In this document: in pieces, positions 50,807 to 62,600 of the stretch
Layout of the letters: the number at the start of each line of letters is the position of its first letter
Position numbering within the stretch: position 1 is the stretch's first letter
DNA from: Mesostigma viride
Lineage: Eukaryota > Streptophyta > Mesostigmatophyceae > Mesostigmatales > Mesostigmataceae
Assembly: GCA_009746045.1 (NCBI GenBank)
Contig: RPFO01002233.1
Location: 29,945-93,944 of the forward strand
Length of the DNA: 64,000 nt
Direction: 5' to 3'
Notes under the pieces: model-generated
Database searches by the model: none
The model's input: the letters and a program-made list of their open reading frames with translations, nothing else
Told to the model about the DNA's origin: nothing
Position numbers and translations under genes: made by a program

Positions 50807-51291
50807 CTAGATGGGGATGTAATCCTCATCCGAGCTGTCCTCTACTGTAATGGCAGACGAGGCGGTAGTGTAGCGGCTATCCTCAGGACCAATAACCTCC
50901 ACCTGCGGACTTCTACCCTGGCTAGCAACGGGCCGCGGGGCCCGTGGGGGGAAAACAGGAGCATACCCCTCGGGAAGGTGCTTATCGCAGATGGCAGCCC
51001 ATTTCTCCTTGTCAATCATGCGGGCGCGGAGGACGGATAGTCCCAGAAGCCCTGCATCTTCAAGCAATTGTGTCACACAGGTCCGGGTCGCGCCGCGCCG
51101 GCGGTGCCCGGCGCGCGCAAGTTTGCCAGTGGGTTGCGATGGGACAAGGGGACCCTGCCATAGGAACACACGCCCTGATCAAGCATGCTGTTTCCGGCCC
51201 CACCGTCTAGGTCATCTAGTCGCTCTACACGTAAGCCAGCCATAATTTCAATGCACAAGGATACACAAGCCACGAGCCACGAGGTAGCCAT
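50807..51291 (-). CDS. Small unassigned ORFs with acidic C terminus
   Basis: Two overlapping frames. 51291-51073 starts MATSWLVACVSLCIEIMAG, signal-peptide-like. 51169-50807 has MIDKEKWAAICDKHLPEGY and ends ITVEDSSDEDYIPI, a hydrophobic-acidic string similar to a SUMO-interacting motif. They may be exons of one gene, or the end of a mobile-element protein like the acidic tail at 21056. No family recognised. Confidence 0.35.
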
Positions 51292-51413
51292 GGCTGTCGG
51301 AGCTCATAACTTTCACGTTTGAGCGCCGAATTCAGCTGTGAATATCACAATCGCTTCGTCTTTCTAAGACGCACATGCTGATATAATTTTCCGACGCTAT
51401 TACGCAATATACG

Positions 51414-51704
51414 ATGAGCAAACGCCTCTCGACGCAACGCAGCCTGGCGGCTGCGCTCGGCAATGAAAATACGCCTGCAGCTTCGGCTGCAGCTTCGCCC
51501 ACCGGCCCAGATGGCAACGGTGACACTAGTAGTGCACTGGTGCTCGCCCAGCCTCCCGGGCTCGCCTCGCCATCAGCATCGCCTGAACCTAAGGGCGTCC
51601 CCAACATCTACTGCTCCAATTTTGGTACTTTTGAAATTCCATGCCTGGAGCGCAAAGTTTGCAATATATGTGCCGTTTGTAGCTCTAGCTCTATAATAAC
51701 CTGA
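51414..51704 (+). CDS. Small ORF, Ala/Pro/Ser-rich, unassigned
   Basis: 96 residues. MSKRLSTQRSLAAALGNENT begins it, then low complexity, then YCSNFGTFEIPCLERKVCNICAVC, with several Cys near the end. Possibly the first exon of a gene transcribed away from 50807-51291. Only about 120 bp separate the two starts. Coding status uncertain. Confidence 0.3.
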   Translation: MSKRLSTQRSLAAALGNENTPAASAAASPTGPDGNGDTSSALVLAQPPGLASPSASPEPKGVPNIYCSNFGTFEIPCLERKVCNICAVCSSSSIIT

Positions 51705-52248
51705 CCAACCCCGCATTCCTCAAAGTACTTAGCACTTGTTGCCTATTCTCATTATGCGAATCACATGATTAGGATGTGCTTCATGATTGCTATTGCTCGA
51801 GATTCAATTAAGAATGATTGACATCAATAAATGATGAACCAAATAAACCAAATTAGGCCACTTGACAAGTTCATGATCCATTTAAATTGTACAATTAAGC
51901 GATTAATTAATTCATAAATCATACATTACATGGGATACCCCCGTCGACGAGCTAGTGGTACGTACAATGAAACATTTGAGTTTGTAACATGTCTCCATGG
52001 ATATATACATGTATGCTGGACCTCGCGCATCTCAGCCCTCTAAGAAATGTTATTTGAACTCAGGTCTAGATCTAAATATATACATGATCTGGATAATATT
52101 ATACACTTCCTTAAAAGAGCATGAATCGAGCTTTACAATTCAGGACAAGGAACTCGTTTGCAAATCACGGCTGAAAGGCAAGTGCTCACAACGAAGCACG
52201 TGCTCTCAAGGCTGTCCACCTCGTCCAACCAAGCCCGGGCGAGCTGGC
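51705..52248. other. AT-rich, no gene seen
   Basis: AT-rich spacer with no supported ORF. It leads into the 3' end of the transposase gene on the minus strand. Confidence 0.45.
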
Positions 52249-55200
52249 CTACTCAACAGGTCTCTTCTTGGCCAAGTTCGTGAGCCGTTTCTCGACGTCT
52301 GTCGGAATGGTCAAGATGGCCTGGCGATTGTTAGCTGGGTTGACAACAATGGTGTGTTCGAACCCCGCGTCCATGCACAGGTAGCAATTGACCAAGTTTG
52401 GCTGTTCAGCTTGCGCATCGGCGTCCATTTTGAACATCGTCGCCATACCCGGAAATCTGTCCCAGTAGCGCACCCCCACCACCCATTGTCCCTTACGGAA
52501 CAACTCCCTATCGACCTTGCCGTTTCTGTCGGCCACTCGCCTCACGAAAGTAGCGGCCACCTGATAAGGCTCCTGCAAGACTTCCGCTAGCCAATATGGA
52601 TGATCTGGATCGTGGGACTCATCACCAGAGTAGGACTCGACGGCAAAAATGTCTCGCAGCTTCAGTCTCCTTCCCATCATCGTCCTCTCTGCCTGTAGTC
52701 TGTTCAGTCGCGTCCCTGCGTGCCCCCCTTGTCCGTTTGGGTTCCTTTGCACTGGCTCCCCCAGTTTGTGGAGCTTCATCCGAGCACCTCCCACATTCCA
52801 GCCGTCCATGTCGGTCCACTCCTTTCGACAATCCCACCACCTTTCCTCGGCGCACGCACCGCCACAATAGCAGGAATACTGGCGCAGCATTAAGCGCGTC
52901 ACATTCGACTTGTCCATGCGCCACCAGTGCGCCTTCTTCACTCCTTTGATTTCGCCGCGCCCTGGGCTGTAAGGAAGCACCTGCGCGTCGAAGACAAGAT
53001 TTGCACAAGGGAAAGTTGAAGTTACGAGACCATCGAGCTAGTTGTGTTTTATTAAGCACTCCTGATCGCCAGGACTCCAAGAACGCCCTAGAAACGACGG
53101 CCGGCGTAACTATTCCCTGAACGAGGACTGTACACTTAATTACCTCGGGGAACTCGAAGAAGTTACGCCTGGTCGTTGTGGTCCCGCCCACCGCCCCCGA
53201 CGCCAGATTCTCCACCAACTGGGCGGCCGTCTGTTTGTCCTGGTTCTCTTCCCTGATGTGCCACCTCCTCAACATGCACTTCACAGTCCCACCAGCTCCA
53301 TCCACCTCCCCCTTTCCGTGCTGCTCCCCAAAGTAATTCCACTCAAATGACTCCAGGTGCGGATCCTCCGTCAGCAGCCGGGCCACTTCCGCGATCACAT
53401 TCCTTGACTTGAACTGCATGGAGCAATTGTCCGACCACCCAATGAAGCGCTTCACCTCTACCCCTTCTGACCGTAGTGTCGCCAGGATTTTGAGGATAGC
53501 AAAACGGAGGGCCCGCCCGTCCCTTTTCATTCCGCCCTGTCCGATGAAGTGAAACTCCCTTCTCACGACCTTTCCCGACGCTGGATCCAAGTAGCGCACG
53601 ATCCAGGGCATAAGGACGAATGTGACTGGATGCCAATACTGTGCTTGGAGATTGTGATAGGTGTAAGACTGGTAGTTCTCGGCGTAATCTGTGTGGCATA
53701 CAAGGTCCCCCACCCGCATCCTTGAGAGACATTCCTTGGAGGCGTCCGCTTGCCACCACGCGTTGAAGCAATGCTGGATGAAGTCCGGCCACTTGTCCAC
53801 AATTGCCTCCTTTAGCTCCGTTGGTGTGGACTTGACGTCGACTTGCGTCAATCGCTGCCCACCAGCCTTTGCGATCTCGTCACAGTCGTCCTGCATATGC
53901 GCAGTGTGCACATACAGAAAAGACATCAACTTCGACCCACCAATGACCTGTAGAAAGAAAAAAGACAGGACCTCAGGAAAAATTGAAAAAGAAACGCCTT
54001 GGGGCGCAACCACTCCACTAAAAATTACCTCTGGCCCAAGAACTTCAGGAAACATTGCAAAAGAAACGCCTTGGGGCGCAACCACTCCACTAAAAATTAC
54101 CTCTGGCCCAAGAACCGCACCCGGCGGCACATCCTGCATCTCGTATCTGGTCCATGAAATCAGGTGGTTGGAAGCCTCCTCCCGTTCGCATAACATGAAG
54201 TTCCGAATTCCACACTTGGGAGCCAGGCAAGTGCCCAACACACAAGCCTTACGCCGGATCGAGCAAACCCCCAACTCCTCGCCCAGGTCATGATCGGGCA
54301 CCCCTTCCTCGTCGTCCAGCACCCTCCCATGCATGGGCAGATCCTCAAGTTCGCCCTGAAAAGGCTGAACCTGCGGCCGCGACGACCCCACAGACGACCT
54401 CGAACCTCCCCCCTCCCTCATCCCCTCCACCTCACAAGTAAACTTGTTCACCCACTCTGTCGTGTGAGTGGCTTTGAAAATGGAACATGTGGGCACGGAC
54501 GACCCCACGTCGAGCTGGCTACCATGATCGCACGCGTGGCATTCAGGTCCGCACTCGCATCTGGCATGAAAAGTTGCACGAAATTTGGCCAACCCCCCAA
54601 CCATGGACTGCATGGTAGTGTGGTGCTGGCATGCGCACAAGTTCCGCATTTTCCACCGCCCCTTGACGCATGCGGGCATATGCTTGCAAAAAGTAGTGTA
54701 TCCCACATGAACTGTGCTCTTCTGATTCGTGCGTAGCATTGACATCCCTGCCTCCGTCTCCAAAATCACCTGATTTCCCCCCCTCACACCCTCCTCTCCC
54801 TCCCCCCCCCCCCTCCCTACTGTCCATCCGCCGCGGTGGCTTCAACTCCGGATGGCGGGAAATGAACACTTCGTAAATCTTCGACTTGGAGACAGTATAG
54901 TAGCGCGCACCCTCCGAAAACGCTAGTGTATGTTTGTAATCCTTTCTGGTCCATTCACAATGAACATCCTTCATGTTCGGAGACGCCCGCGTCAAGTTAT
55001 CATCCCTCCAGCACGCTTGTATCAGGGCAATGACTTCCGTCGGAAGCTCGTCTTTCCTCCTCCTCCTCTCTGGCGCACTCATCAAAAGGTCGTCCTCCCC
55101 TTCTTCCATTCCATCCCTGTGACCCCGAACAGTTGCGACAAAGCGCCTGTCAATCCCGAACGCGCGCTCCACAATCCTGTCCGGGACGCCCTCCATTGCC

Positions 55201-55733
55201 TTCGTAACAAGTCCACACAAGGCCCACCTAAGCCCACGATCCTTCTCAGATGTTCCCAAGTCGCCAAAAGCCTTCTTGATGTTATCCCGAAGAGATTCCG
55301 CCCAATTTTCAGGAAGCCCGCCGTCACAGTTCTTCCTCTTCTTAATGCCGTTGCTCTCCGCCACCATGGCATTTAGTCTTGAAGCTGCGCAAGACAGAAC
55401 CTCCGCGCTCATCTCTGGCGTCCTGTGGTTGTTTGCTTTCACGCGTTCCGCCATGATAGGAAAGATGTCATTGGCAATTTTGTACCCCTTGTTCTCGATG
55501 TACTTGTCGCTCCAGAGACCGCGAAGTGCAGGCTCCCGGTCGTCATTGGACAAGGGACGCGAACCGTCGGAAACGGCCCCCCGCCCCGATCGCGCCATCA
55601 GACTTTGGTCAGACGGCAGCTGATTTTTTTCGCCTCTTAATCCCGCGGCACCGAAAGCCCTGAGGATGAGTAATGATAAATAATCACCATTAAAGACACG
55701 ACGAAAACGATGGGCATCAAACAAGAACGACAA
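52249..55733 (-). CDS. DDE-like transposase gene of an HGKG-type mobile element (spliced)
   Basis: Open frames 55733-54543, 54787-52622 and 52980-52249 form one gene. The N-terminal part (MARSGRGAVSDGSR is a likely start) has WTRKDYKHTLAF and YTVSKSKIYEVFISRHPEL. The middle has STVHVGYTTFCKHMPACVKG and a Cys-rich block. The catalytic part has HTDYAENYQSYTYHNLQAQY, GWSDNCSMQFKSRNVI and FGEQHGKGEVDGAGGTVKCM. The D ... SDN ... HGKG-x-x-DG-x-GG-x-VK pattern is shared by uncharacterised mobile-element proteins of many eukaryotes and looks like a DDE/RNase H-fold nuclease. The C terminus has Cys pairs (CYCGGACAEERWWDC). Likely introns are at about 53948-54100 and 52982-53034. Confidence 0.6.
53948..54100 (-). 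repeat. Tandemly duplicated in-frame intron segment
   Basis: A 72-bp unit is repeated in tandem. Each copy carries a donor-like GAGGTAATTTTTAG (GT at about 54028 and 54100). A polypyrimidine-CAG acceptor (TTTTTTCTTTCTACAG) ends at 53948. Intron lengths of 81 or 153 nt are multiples of three without stops, so the frame is open whether spliced or not. The repeat reads VLGPEVIFSGVVAPQGVSF twice. Confidence 0.6.
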
Positions 55734-55734
55734 G

Positions 55735-56395
55735 CGTCATTAATAACGCCGGCCGGCGCAACTGGATACATGTAAACCATACAAAAGTGATTTTATGAAA
55801 CACATACAGTTTGTCATTAATAACGACGGCCGGCGTAACTCGGGCGCAATTAAAAACCATTAAGAAGCAACTCAGGATATGCAGGCAGAAATCCTTCAGG
55901 TGTAAAAAAGATGTACAAACACACTTTTGGTAATGGGGCCTGATTGCGCAACTGCAAGATACCATTGGAAACGCCGGCCGGCGCAACTGGATGCATGTAC
56001 ATAAACCATACAAAAGTGATTTGCACAAAACCCCTACAATTTGTCATGAGTAACGACGGCCGGCGTAACTCGGTTGCATTTGAAAACCACAAAGAAGCAA
56101 CTCAGGTAGTGAAGGCGGAAATCCCAGAGGTGATAAAATGTTTACCAACACAAAATGTTGATAAGCGTGCAAGCTTTTGCAAGTGCGCGCAAGATACCAT
56201 TGGAAACGCCGGCCGGCGCAACTGGAACACCAAAACAAAAAACTTGATTTGCACGAAACCCATTCAGTTCGTCATGGATAACGACGGCCGGCGCAACTTC
56301 ATGGCACTCACCACTTTCACCAAATGCCATGTCGCCATTATATTGAGGAAAGCGAAGTATGCCCACTTGAAGCTGTGGTCTGCAGAACATTGACA
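55735..56395. repeat. About 228-bp tandem repeat with CGGCCGGCG cores
   Basis: Three units. Each has AACGCCGGCCGGCGCAACTGG (near 55746, 55971 and 56206) and, about 75 bp on, AACGACGGCCGGCG(T/C)AACT (near 55822, 56050 and 56279). The second string also occurs inside the transposase gene at about 53090. It may be the subterminal region of the same transposon. Confidence 0.75.
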
Positions 56396-57299
56396 CAAAA
56401 TATGCATGGTATTTCAAGCAATGAATGCTATGTGTCAGGCATCAATGTCTTTATTGTATCCAAATGTGGTTAGGACGGAGGTTTACATTGGTTGCTATTT
56501 TAAGACAATGGCGTATAACCAAACATTGCACACACTCAAGAGTGTACTTATGCTGAACTGGAAAGGAACATTAAACCCCAATAAGGTAGATATTTTTCTT
56601 TTACATTTTAATTTTTTATATACTACTTTATATAATATTATATTATATTATATTATATTATGCTATATTATGTTATATGAAATAACATTAAAATTAACAT
56701 AAAATTAAAATTATATATTAATTATAGTATATTATATAATTTATATTATATATTATATTCACGATGCTCTGTGTATTAATGACATATCAGACACACCTAC
56801 ATCACATCGCCTTGATGTTTCCGTTGTATGGGTCCGGTCGGGCGTTGGTAGCTGGTCGACAACAATTCTACATTTCCTAAAAAAAAATGCGACCGTGCCT
56901 ACATTCGAAGGCGCGCTGTGGCTGACCTGAACTATCGGTGAACACCTCGGCGTCACTTGACCGGCCTAGGTTGACATTTCGGCAGAGTAACGCTGCTTAA
57001 AGGATCCTTGCGTAGTTCGCGCGATTTGGCTCTTTATATATGTTTTTGGAGACGACGAGCAAGCATCCGATTGGTCAGCCAATTCCTGTCCAGTCCTCGG
57101 ACAGTGTCCAATCCGGTGCTTGGGATCCAGAAAACGTGCTCGAGCCTGGCCACTCTGTCGCGGGCGCCGCGCTAGTGGCGTCGCGCCCAAACCTGACCAG
57201 GCCATAGGAAAGGGCGGGGGCGAATGCAAGAATTATTGTTATATCCTGACCTGTCCTGGGGAAGGTCCGGGGCGAATGCAAGAATTAATATACCTGCGT
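56396..57299. other. Spacer with AT-rich microsatellite
   Basis: About 56600-56760 is TATTATAT-type low-complexity sequence. Near 57205 and 57268 the string GGGGCGAATGCAAGAATTA occurs twice. No gene is supported. Confidence 0.6.
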
Positions 57300-58560
57300 A
57301 TGCAACCAACACGGCCGATCCACATACATAATCCGACTGAGCTGGACGGTACGGACCAAATTTCGGTGCAAATTGAGGCCCAAAAGCTATGTCGGCATGG
57401 TGCGCGCACCCCTTGCGGTAGGGGCCATGGCGACTGCCTTTAGACGAAACGTGACAAATCTGGCACGCGGAAAGCAGAAATGCTCGATTGTTGGAGAAAA
57501 TTAGTTACTGATTCTAATTTATGGCGGGATGGTTGCGATCTATAATGTCGCGGGCTTTTTTTCTTTGCCATCGGCAGGGGGGGTCCGGCCTGAATTTCTG
57601 TCGGGATGAATAAAGTATATTGGATGCCTGCCGGGTTGATTGTCGATTGTTGCCAGTTTTGATGGTCGTAAGGAAAGCTAGTTTAATGATGTTTCTAAAG
57701 CCGTAAAAATTCCCGCTGCTATCTTTACCTTTCCCGTCATTTTGCGGTAAGATAACATTAGCCCTGCGCGATGCGTACTGCCCAACCACTCCATGAAAGG
57801 GTGGACTTTCTTGTGCGCCTGGGCACGAATAAATGCCCGTTATGGTACGTTCTTGTGTTAAACGTCTTAAGCTTGCGTTTTCCTGCTTTCTTACCTCGTT
57901 GAGCGTAAGCTTTTTGCCTTCTTTCCGGCCAGATGCAGCCAGAAAGTTGCGGGTCCTGGCGCTGCATCGCTGGATTCCTGGGTGTCTTTTAGCTAGTTAA
58001 TCGTCTGTGACGTGGCTGGCTTTCTGCAGCGCGTGGCCCGCAACCTGTCGGGAAGGTGTAATGCTTTTATTTCCATGCTTCTCTGAAATTTCTTTTGCTT
58101 TATAGACAGTTGTGTTCGAGGAAATTCACGCGGTCTTCCTAAGCAGCGGCATCATTTTCCCCAGACACTGACGAGCTGGCACCTGTCTCCTAAAGAGAGC
58201 GGCTCGTGCTTGTTAGAAAGGAGGCAGTGTGCATTTTGCGGGACACAATGCTTTGGTGGCACATGCGTCAGGTAGGCTGTTCCAATGGTCTCTTCACCTT
58301 TCCCACTGAGTAAATGTTAGCATTTGTCATGCTAACCAGAGCAGCTAGCCACAGGTTGGCTGGATAAAAAGTCAGCTTATTTTCTCTTTATATACTGCGT
58401 GTGTGGTCCTCCACGTGTCCGGCTTGTTGGGCATTTTGGAAGAGGGTTTATAATGTGTTGTTGGGTGGAACAACTTGGTTGTTGGCACAAAATCACACAT
58501 TATTAGCCTGAGATAGGCATGACATATGCTGCTCAGGCGTGTCGTCCTACCAGCCTTGTT
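57300..58560. repeat. Dispersed repeat related to the TTAA element
   Basis: Shares GGTGCGCGCACC...GGGGCCATGGCGAC and later CGCGG(T/C)CTTCCTAAGCAG-type and AAAGG(A/T)GGCAGTG-type strings with 34470-35320. No TTAA-GGGG terminus was found, so it is a degraded or partial copy. It holds no ORF of note. Confidence 0.5.
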
Positions 58561-58611
58561 GTTAAGGGTAGACTCACAAGGCTGGCTGTGCCGATGGAGG
58601 GGTGGGGCGTG

Positions 58612-59378
58612 CTAGCCCCCCCCACACCCACGCATGCATGCTAGCCCACCCCCACACCCACGCATGCATGCTAGCCCCGGCCCCGGCCCCCCCACACCCA
58701 CGCATGCATGCTAGCCCCCCCCACACCCACGCATGCATGCTAGCCCACACTCACACCCACGCATGCATGCTAGCCCACCCCCACACCCACGCATGCATGC
58801 TAGCCCCCCACACACCCACGCATGCATGCCAGCCCCCCCACACACCCACGCATGCATGACCGCCCCCCCCCACACCCACGCATGCATGCTAGCCCACCCC
58901 CACACCCACGCATGCATGCTAGCCCCCCCACACACCCACGCATGGATGCCAGCCCCCACACACACCCACGCATGCATGACAGCCCCCCCACACACCCACG
59001 CATGCATGCTAGCCCCCCACACACACCCACGCATGCATGCCAGCCCCCATACACACCCACGCATGCATGCCAGCCCCCCCCACACTTACGCATGCATGCT
59101 AGCCCCCCACACACACCCACGCATGCATGCCAGCCCCCCCCACACCCACGCATGCATGCCAGCCCCCCCCACACTTACGCATGCATGCTAGCCCCCCACA
59201 CACACCCACGCATGCATGCCAGCCCCCCCCCACACCCACGCATGCAGGCTAGCCCAACCCCACACCCACGCATGCATGCCAGCCCACCCCCACACCCACA
59301 CGTGCATGCCAGCCCACCCCCACACCCACGCATGCATGCCAGCCCACCCCCACACCCACGCGTGCATGCCAGCCCACC
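58612..59378. repeat. 30-bp minisatellite
   Basis: About 25 tandem units of roughly CACACCCACGCATGCATGC(T/C)AGCCCCCC. The core CCCACGCATGCATG is constant; the C-rich linker varies by one to several bases. ORFs of HPRMHAS or CMRGCG repeats in both strands are by-products. Confidence 0.92.
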
Positions 59379-59620
59379 CCTAGCTTGAGCGTGCTTGTAA
59401 AGTTTTTGCATGGTTTATTAAAATGAGTGGAATATGTATTTATTGCATTAAATGTTAATTTTATTGATCATGAATGAAAATGGTCAACATTGCCGAAGTG
59501 CCCCTAAATTGCTCAATATTGTGTGCTCAAGAATTCAATGAGGATTGTCATCATGGAAACCCGCACAAATTCACGATTCCGGGCATGCATGTGAAAGTAT
59601 CAAGAACAATTTTCAATTAA
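59379..59620. other. Spacer between the two tandem arrays
   Basis: AT-rich, no repeat structure and no ORF recognised. Confidence 0.5.
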
Positions 59621-59621
59621 G

Positions 59622-62600
59622 AATGGTATCTCATTGTTCCATGAATCAATATGACTCCATGTACGTAGACAAGCCATGATGACCCCATGGGAGCCTGAAT
59701 CCTCATCATTAAATACATAAATGCCACCCATGTACGTAGACGGGCCATGATGACACCAATGGAGCCTGAATCCTCATCATTAATTACATAAATGCCAACC
59801 ATGTACATACACGGGCAATGATGACACCATGGGAGCCTGAATCCTCATCATTAATTACATAAATGCCAACCATGTACGTAGGCCAGCCATGATGACACTG
59901 TGGGAGCCTGAATCCTCATCATTAATTTCATACATGCCAACAACACGTAGACGGGCCATAATGACACCACGGGAGCCTGAATCCTGATCATTTTTTTTTC
60001 TTTGACATCCATGTACGTAGGCCAGCCATGATGACACCATGGGAGCCTGAATCCTCATCATTTTTTTTCTGAGACATCCATGTACGTAGGCCAGCCATGA
60101 TGACACCATGGGAGCCTGAATCCTCATCATTTTTTTCTGAGACATCCATGTACGTAGGCCAGCCATGATGACACCATGGGAGCCTGAATCCTCATCATTA
60201 AATACATACATGCCATCCATGTACGTAGACAGGCCATGATGACACCATGGGAGCCTGAATCCTCTCATTTTTTTTCTTGACATCCATGTACATACGTAGG
60301 CCAGCCATGATGACACCATGGAGCCTGAATCCTCATCATTAATTACATACATAAATGCCATGATCATCAATGACCCCATGGGAGCCTGAATCCTCATCAT
60401 TAAATACATAAATGCCACGGTCCATGTACGTAGACGGGCCATGATGACACCAATGGAGCCTGAATCCTCATCATTAATTACATAAATGCCAACCATGTAC
60501 ATACACGGGCAATGATGACACCATGGGAGCCTGAATCCTCATCATTAATTACATAAATGCCAACCATGTACGTAGGCCAGCCATGATGACACTATGGGAG
60601 CCTGAATCCTCATCATTAATTTCTAACCATGTAGTAGGGCCATAATGACACCACGGGAGCCTGAATCCTCATCATTTTTTTTTCTACATCCATGTACGTA
60701 GGCCAGCCATGATGACACCATGGGAGCCTGAATCCTCATCATTTTTCTAACATCCATGTACGTAGGCCAGCCATGATGACACCATGGGAGCCTGAATCCT
60801 CATCATTTACATACATGCATCCATGTACGTAGACAGCCATGATGACACCATGGGAGCCTGAATCCTCATCATTTATTCTTGCCATCCATGTACGTAGACG
60901 CCATGATGACACCATGGGAGCCTGAATCCTCATCATTTTTTTCTTTGACATCCATGTACGTAGAGCCATGATGACACCATGGGAGCCTGAATCTCATCAT
61001 TAATTACATACATGCCATCCATGTACGTAGACAGCCATGATGACACCATGGGAGCCTGAATCCTCATCATTTACATATGCCTCCATGTACGTAGACGGCC
61101 ATGATGACACCATGGGAGCCTGAATCCTCATCATTTACTATTCATCCATGTACGTAGGCCAGCCATGATGACACCATGGGAGCCTGAATCCTCATCATTA
61201 ATTACATACATGCCAACCATGTACGTAGACGCCATGATGACACCATGGGAGCCTGAATCCTCATCATTAATTACATAAATGCATCCATGTACGTACACGG
61301 GCATGATGACACCATGGGAGCCTGAATCCTCATCATTTTTTCTTGACATCCATGTACGTAGGCCAGCCATGATGACACCATGGGAGCCTGAATCCTCATC
61401 ATTAATTACATACATGCCATCCATGTACGTAGACAAGCCATGATGACACCATGGGAGCCTGAATCCTCATCATTACTATTACATTGCCATCCATGTACGT
61501 AGACAGCCATGATGACACCATGGGAGCCTGAATCCTCATCATTTTACATTGCATCCATGTACTAGTAGGCAGCCATGATGACACCATGGGAGCCTGAATC
61601 CTCATCATTAATTACATAAATGCCAACCATGTACGTAGACAGCCATGATGACACCATGGGAGCCTGAATCCTCATCATTAATTACATTGCCATCCATGTA
61701 CGTAGACGCCATGATGACACCATGGGAGCCTGAATCCTCATCATTTTATTCCTTGACATCCATGTACTAGTAGGCCAGCCATGATGACACCATGGGAGCC
61801 TGAATCCTCCTTTAATTACATAAATGCCAACCATGTACGTAGACAGCCATGATGACACCATGGGAGCCTGAATCCTCATCATTAATTACATAAATGCCAT
61901 CCATGTACGTAGACGGGCCATGATGACACCATGGGAGCCTGAATCCTCATCATTAATTACATATGCCAACCATGTACTAGTAGGCAAGCCATGATGACAC
62001 CATGGGAGCCTGAATCCTCATCATTAATTACATAAATGCCATCCATGTACGTAGACGCCATGATGACACCATGGGAGCCTGAATCCTCATCATTAATTAC
62101 ATAAATGCCAACCATGTACGTAGGCCAGCCATGATGACACCATGGGAGCCTGAATCCTCATCATTAATTACATAACATCCATGTACGTAGACCAAGCCAT
62201 GATGACACCATGGGAGCCTGAATCCTCATCATTTTTTCTGACATCCATGTACGTAGGCCAGCCATGATGACACCATGGGAGCCTGAATCCTCATCATTAA
62301 TTACATACAGCCATCCATGTACGTAGGCAGCCATGATGACACCATGGGAGCCTGAATCCTCATCATTTTACATATGCCACATCCATGTACGTAGACAGCC
62401 ATGATGACACCATGGGAGCCTGAATCCTCATCATTAATTACATAATGCCAACCATGTACGTAGACCAGCCATGATGACACCATGGGAGCCTGAATCCTCA
62501 TCATTAATTACATAATGCCAACCATGTACGTAGACAGCCATGATGACACCATGGGAGCCTGAATCCTCATCATTAATTACATAATGCCATCCATGTACGT

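Noticed and set aside
58602-59411. ORFs of HPRMHAS and CMRGCG repeats
   Set aside because: By-products of the 30-bp minisatellite on both strands.
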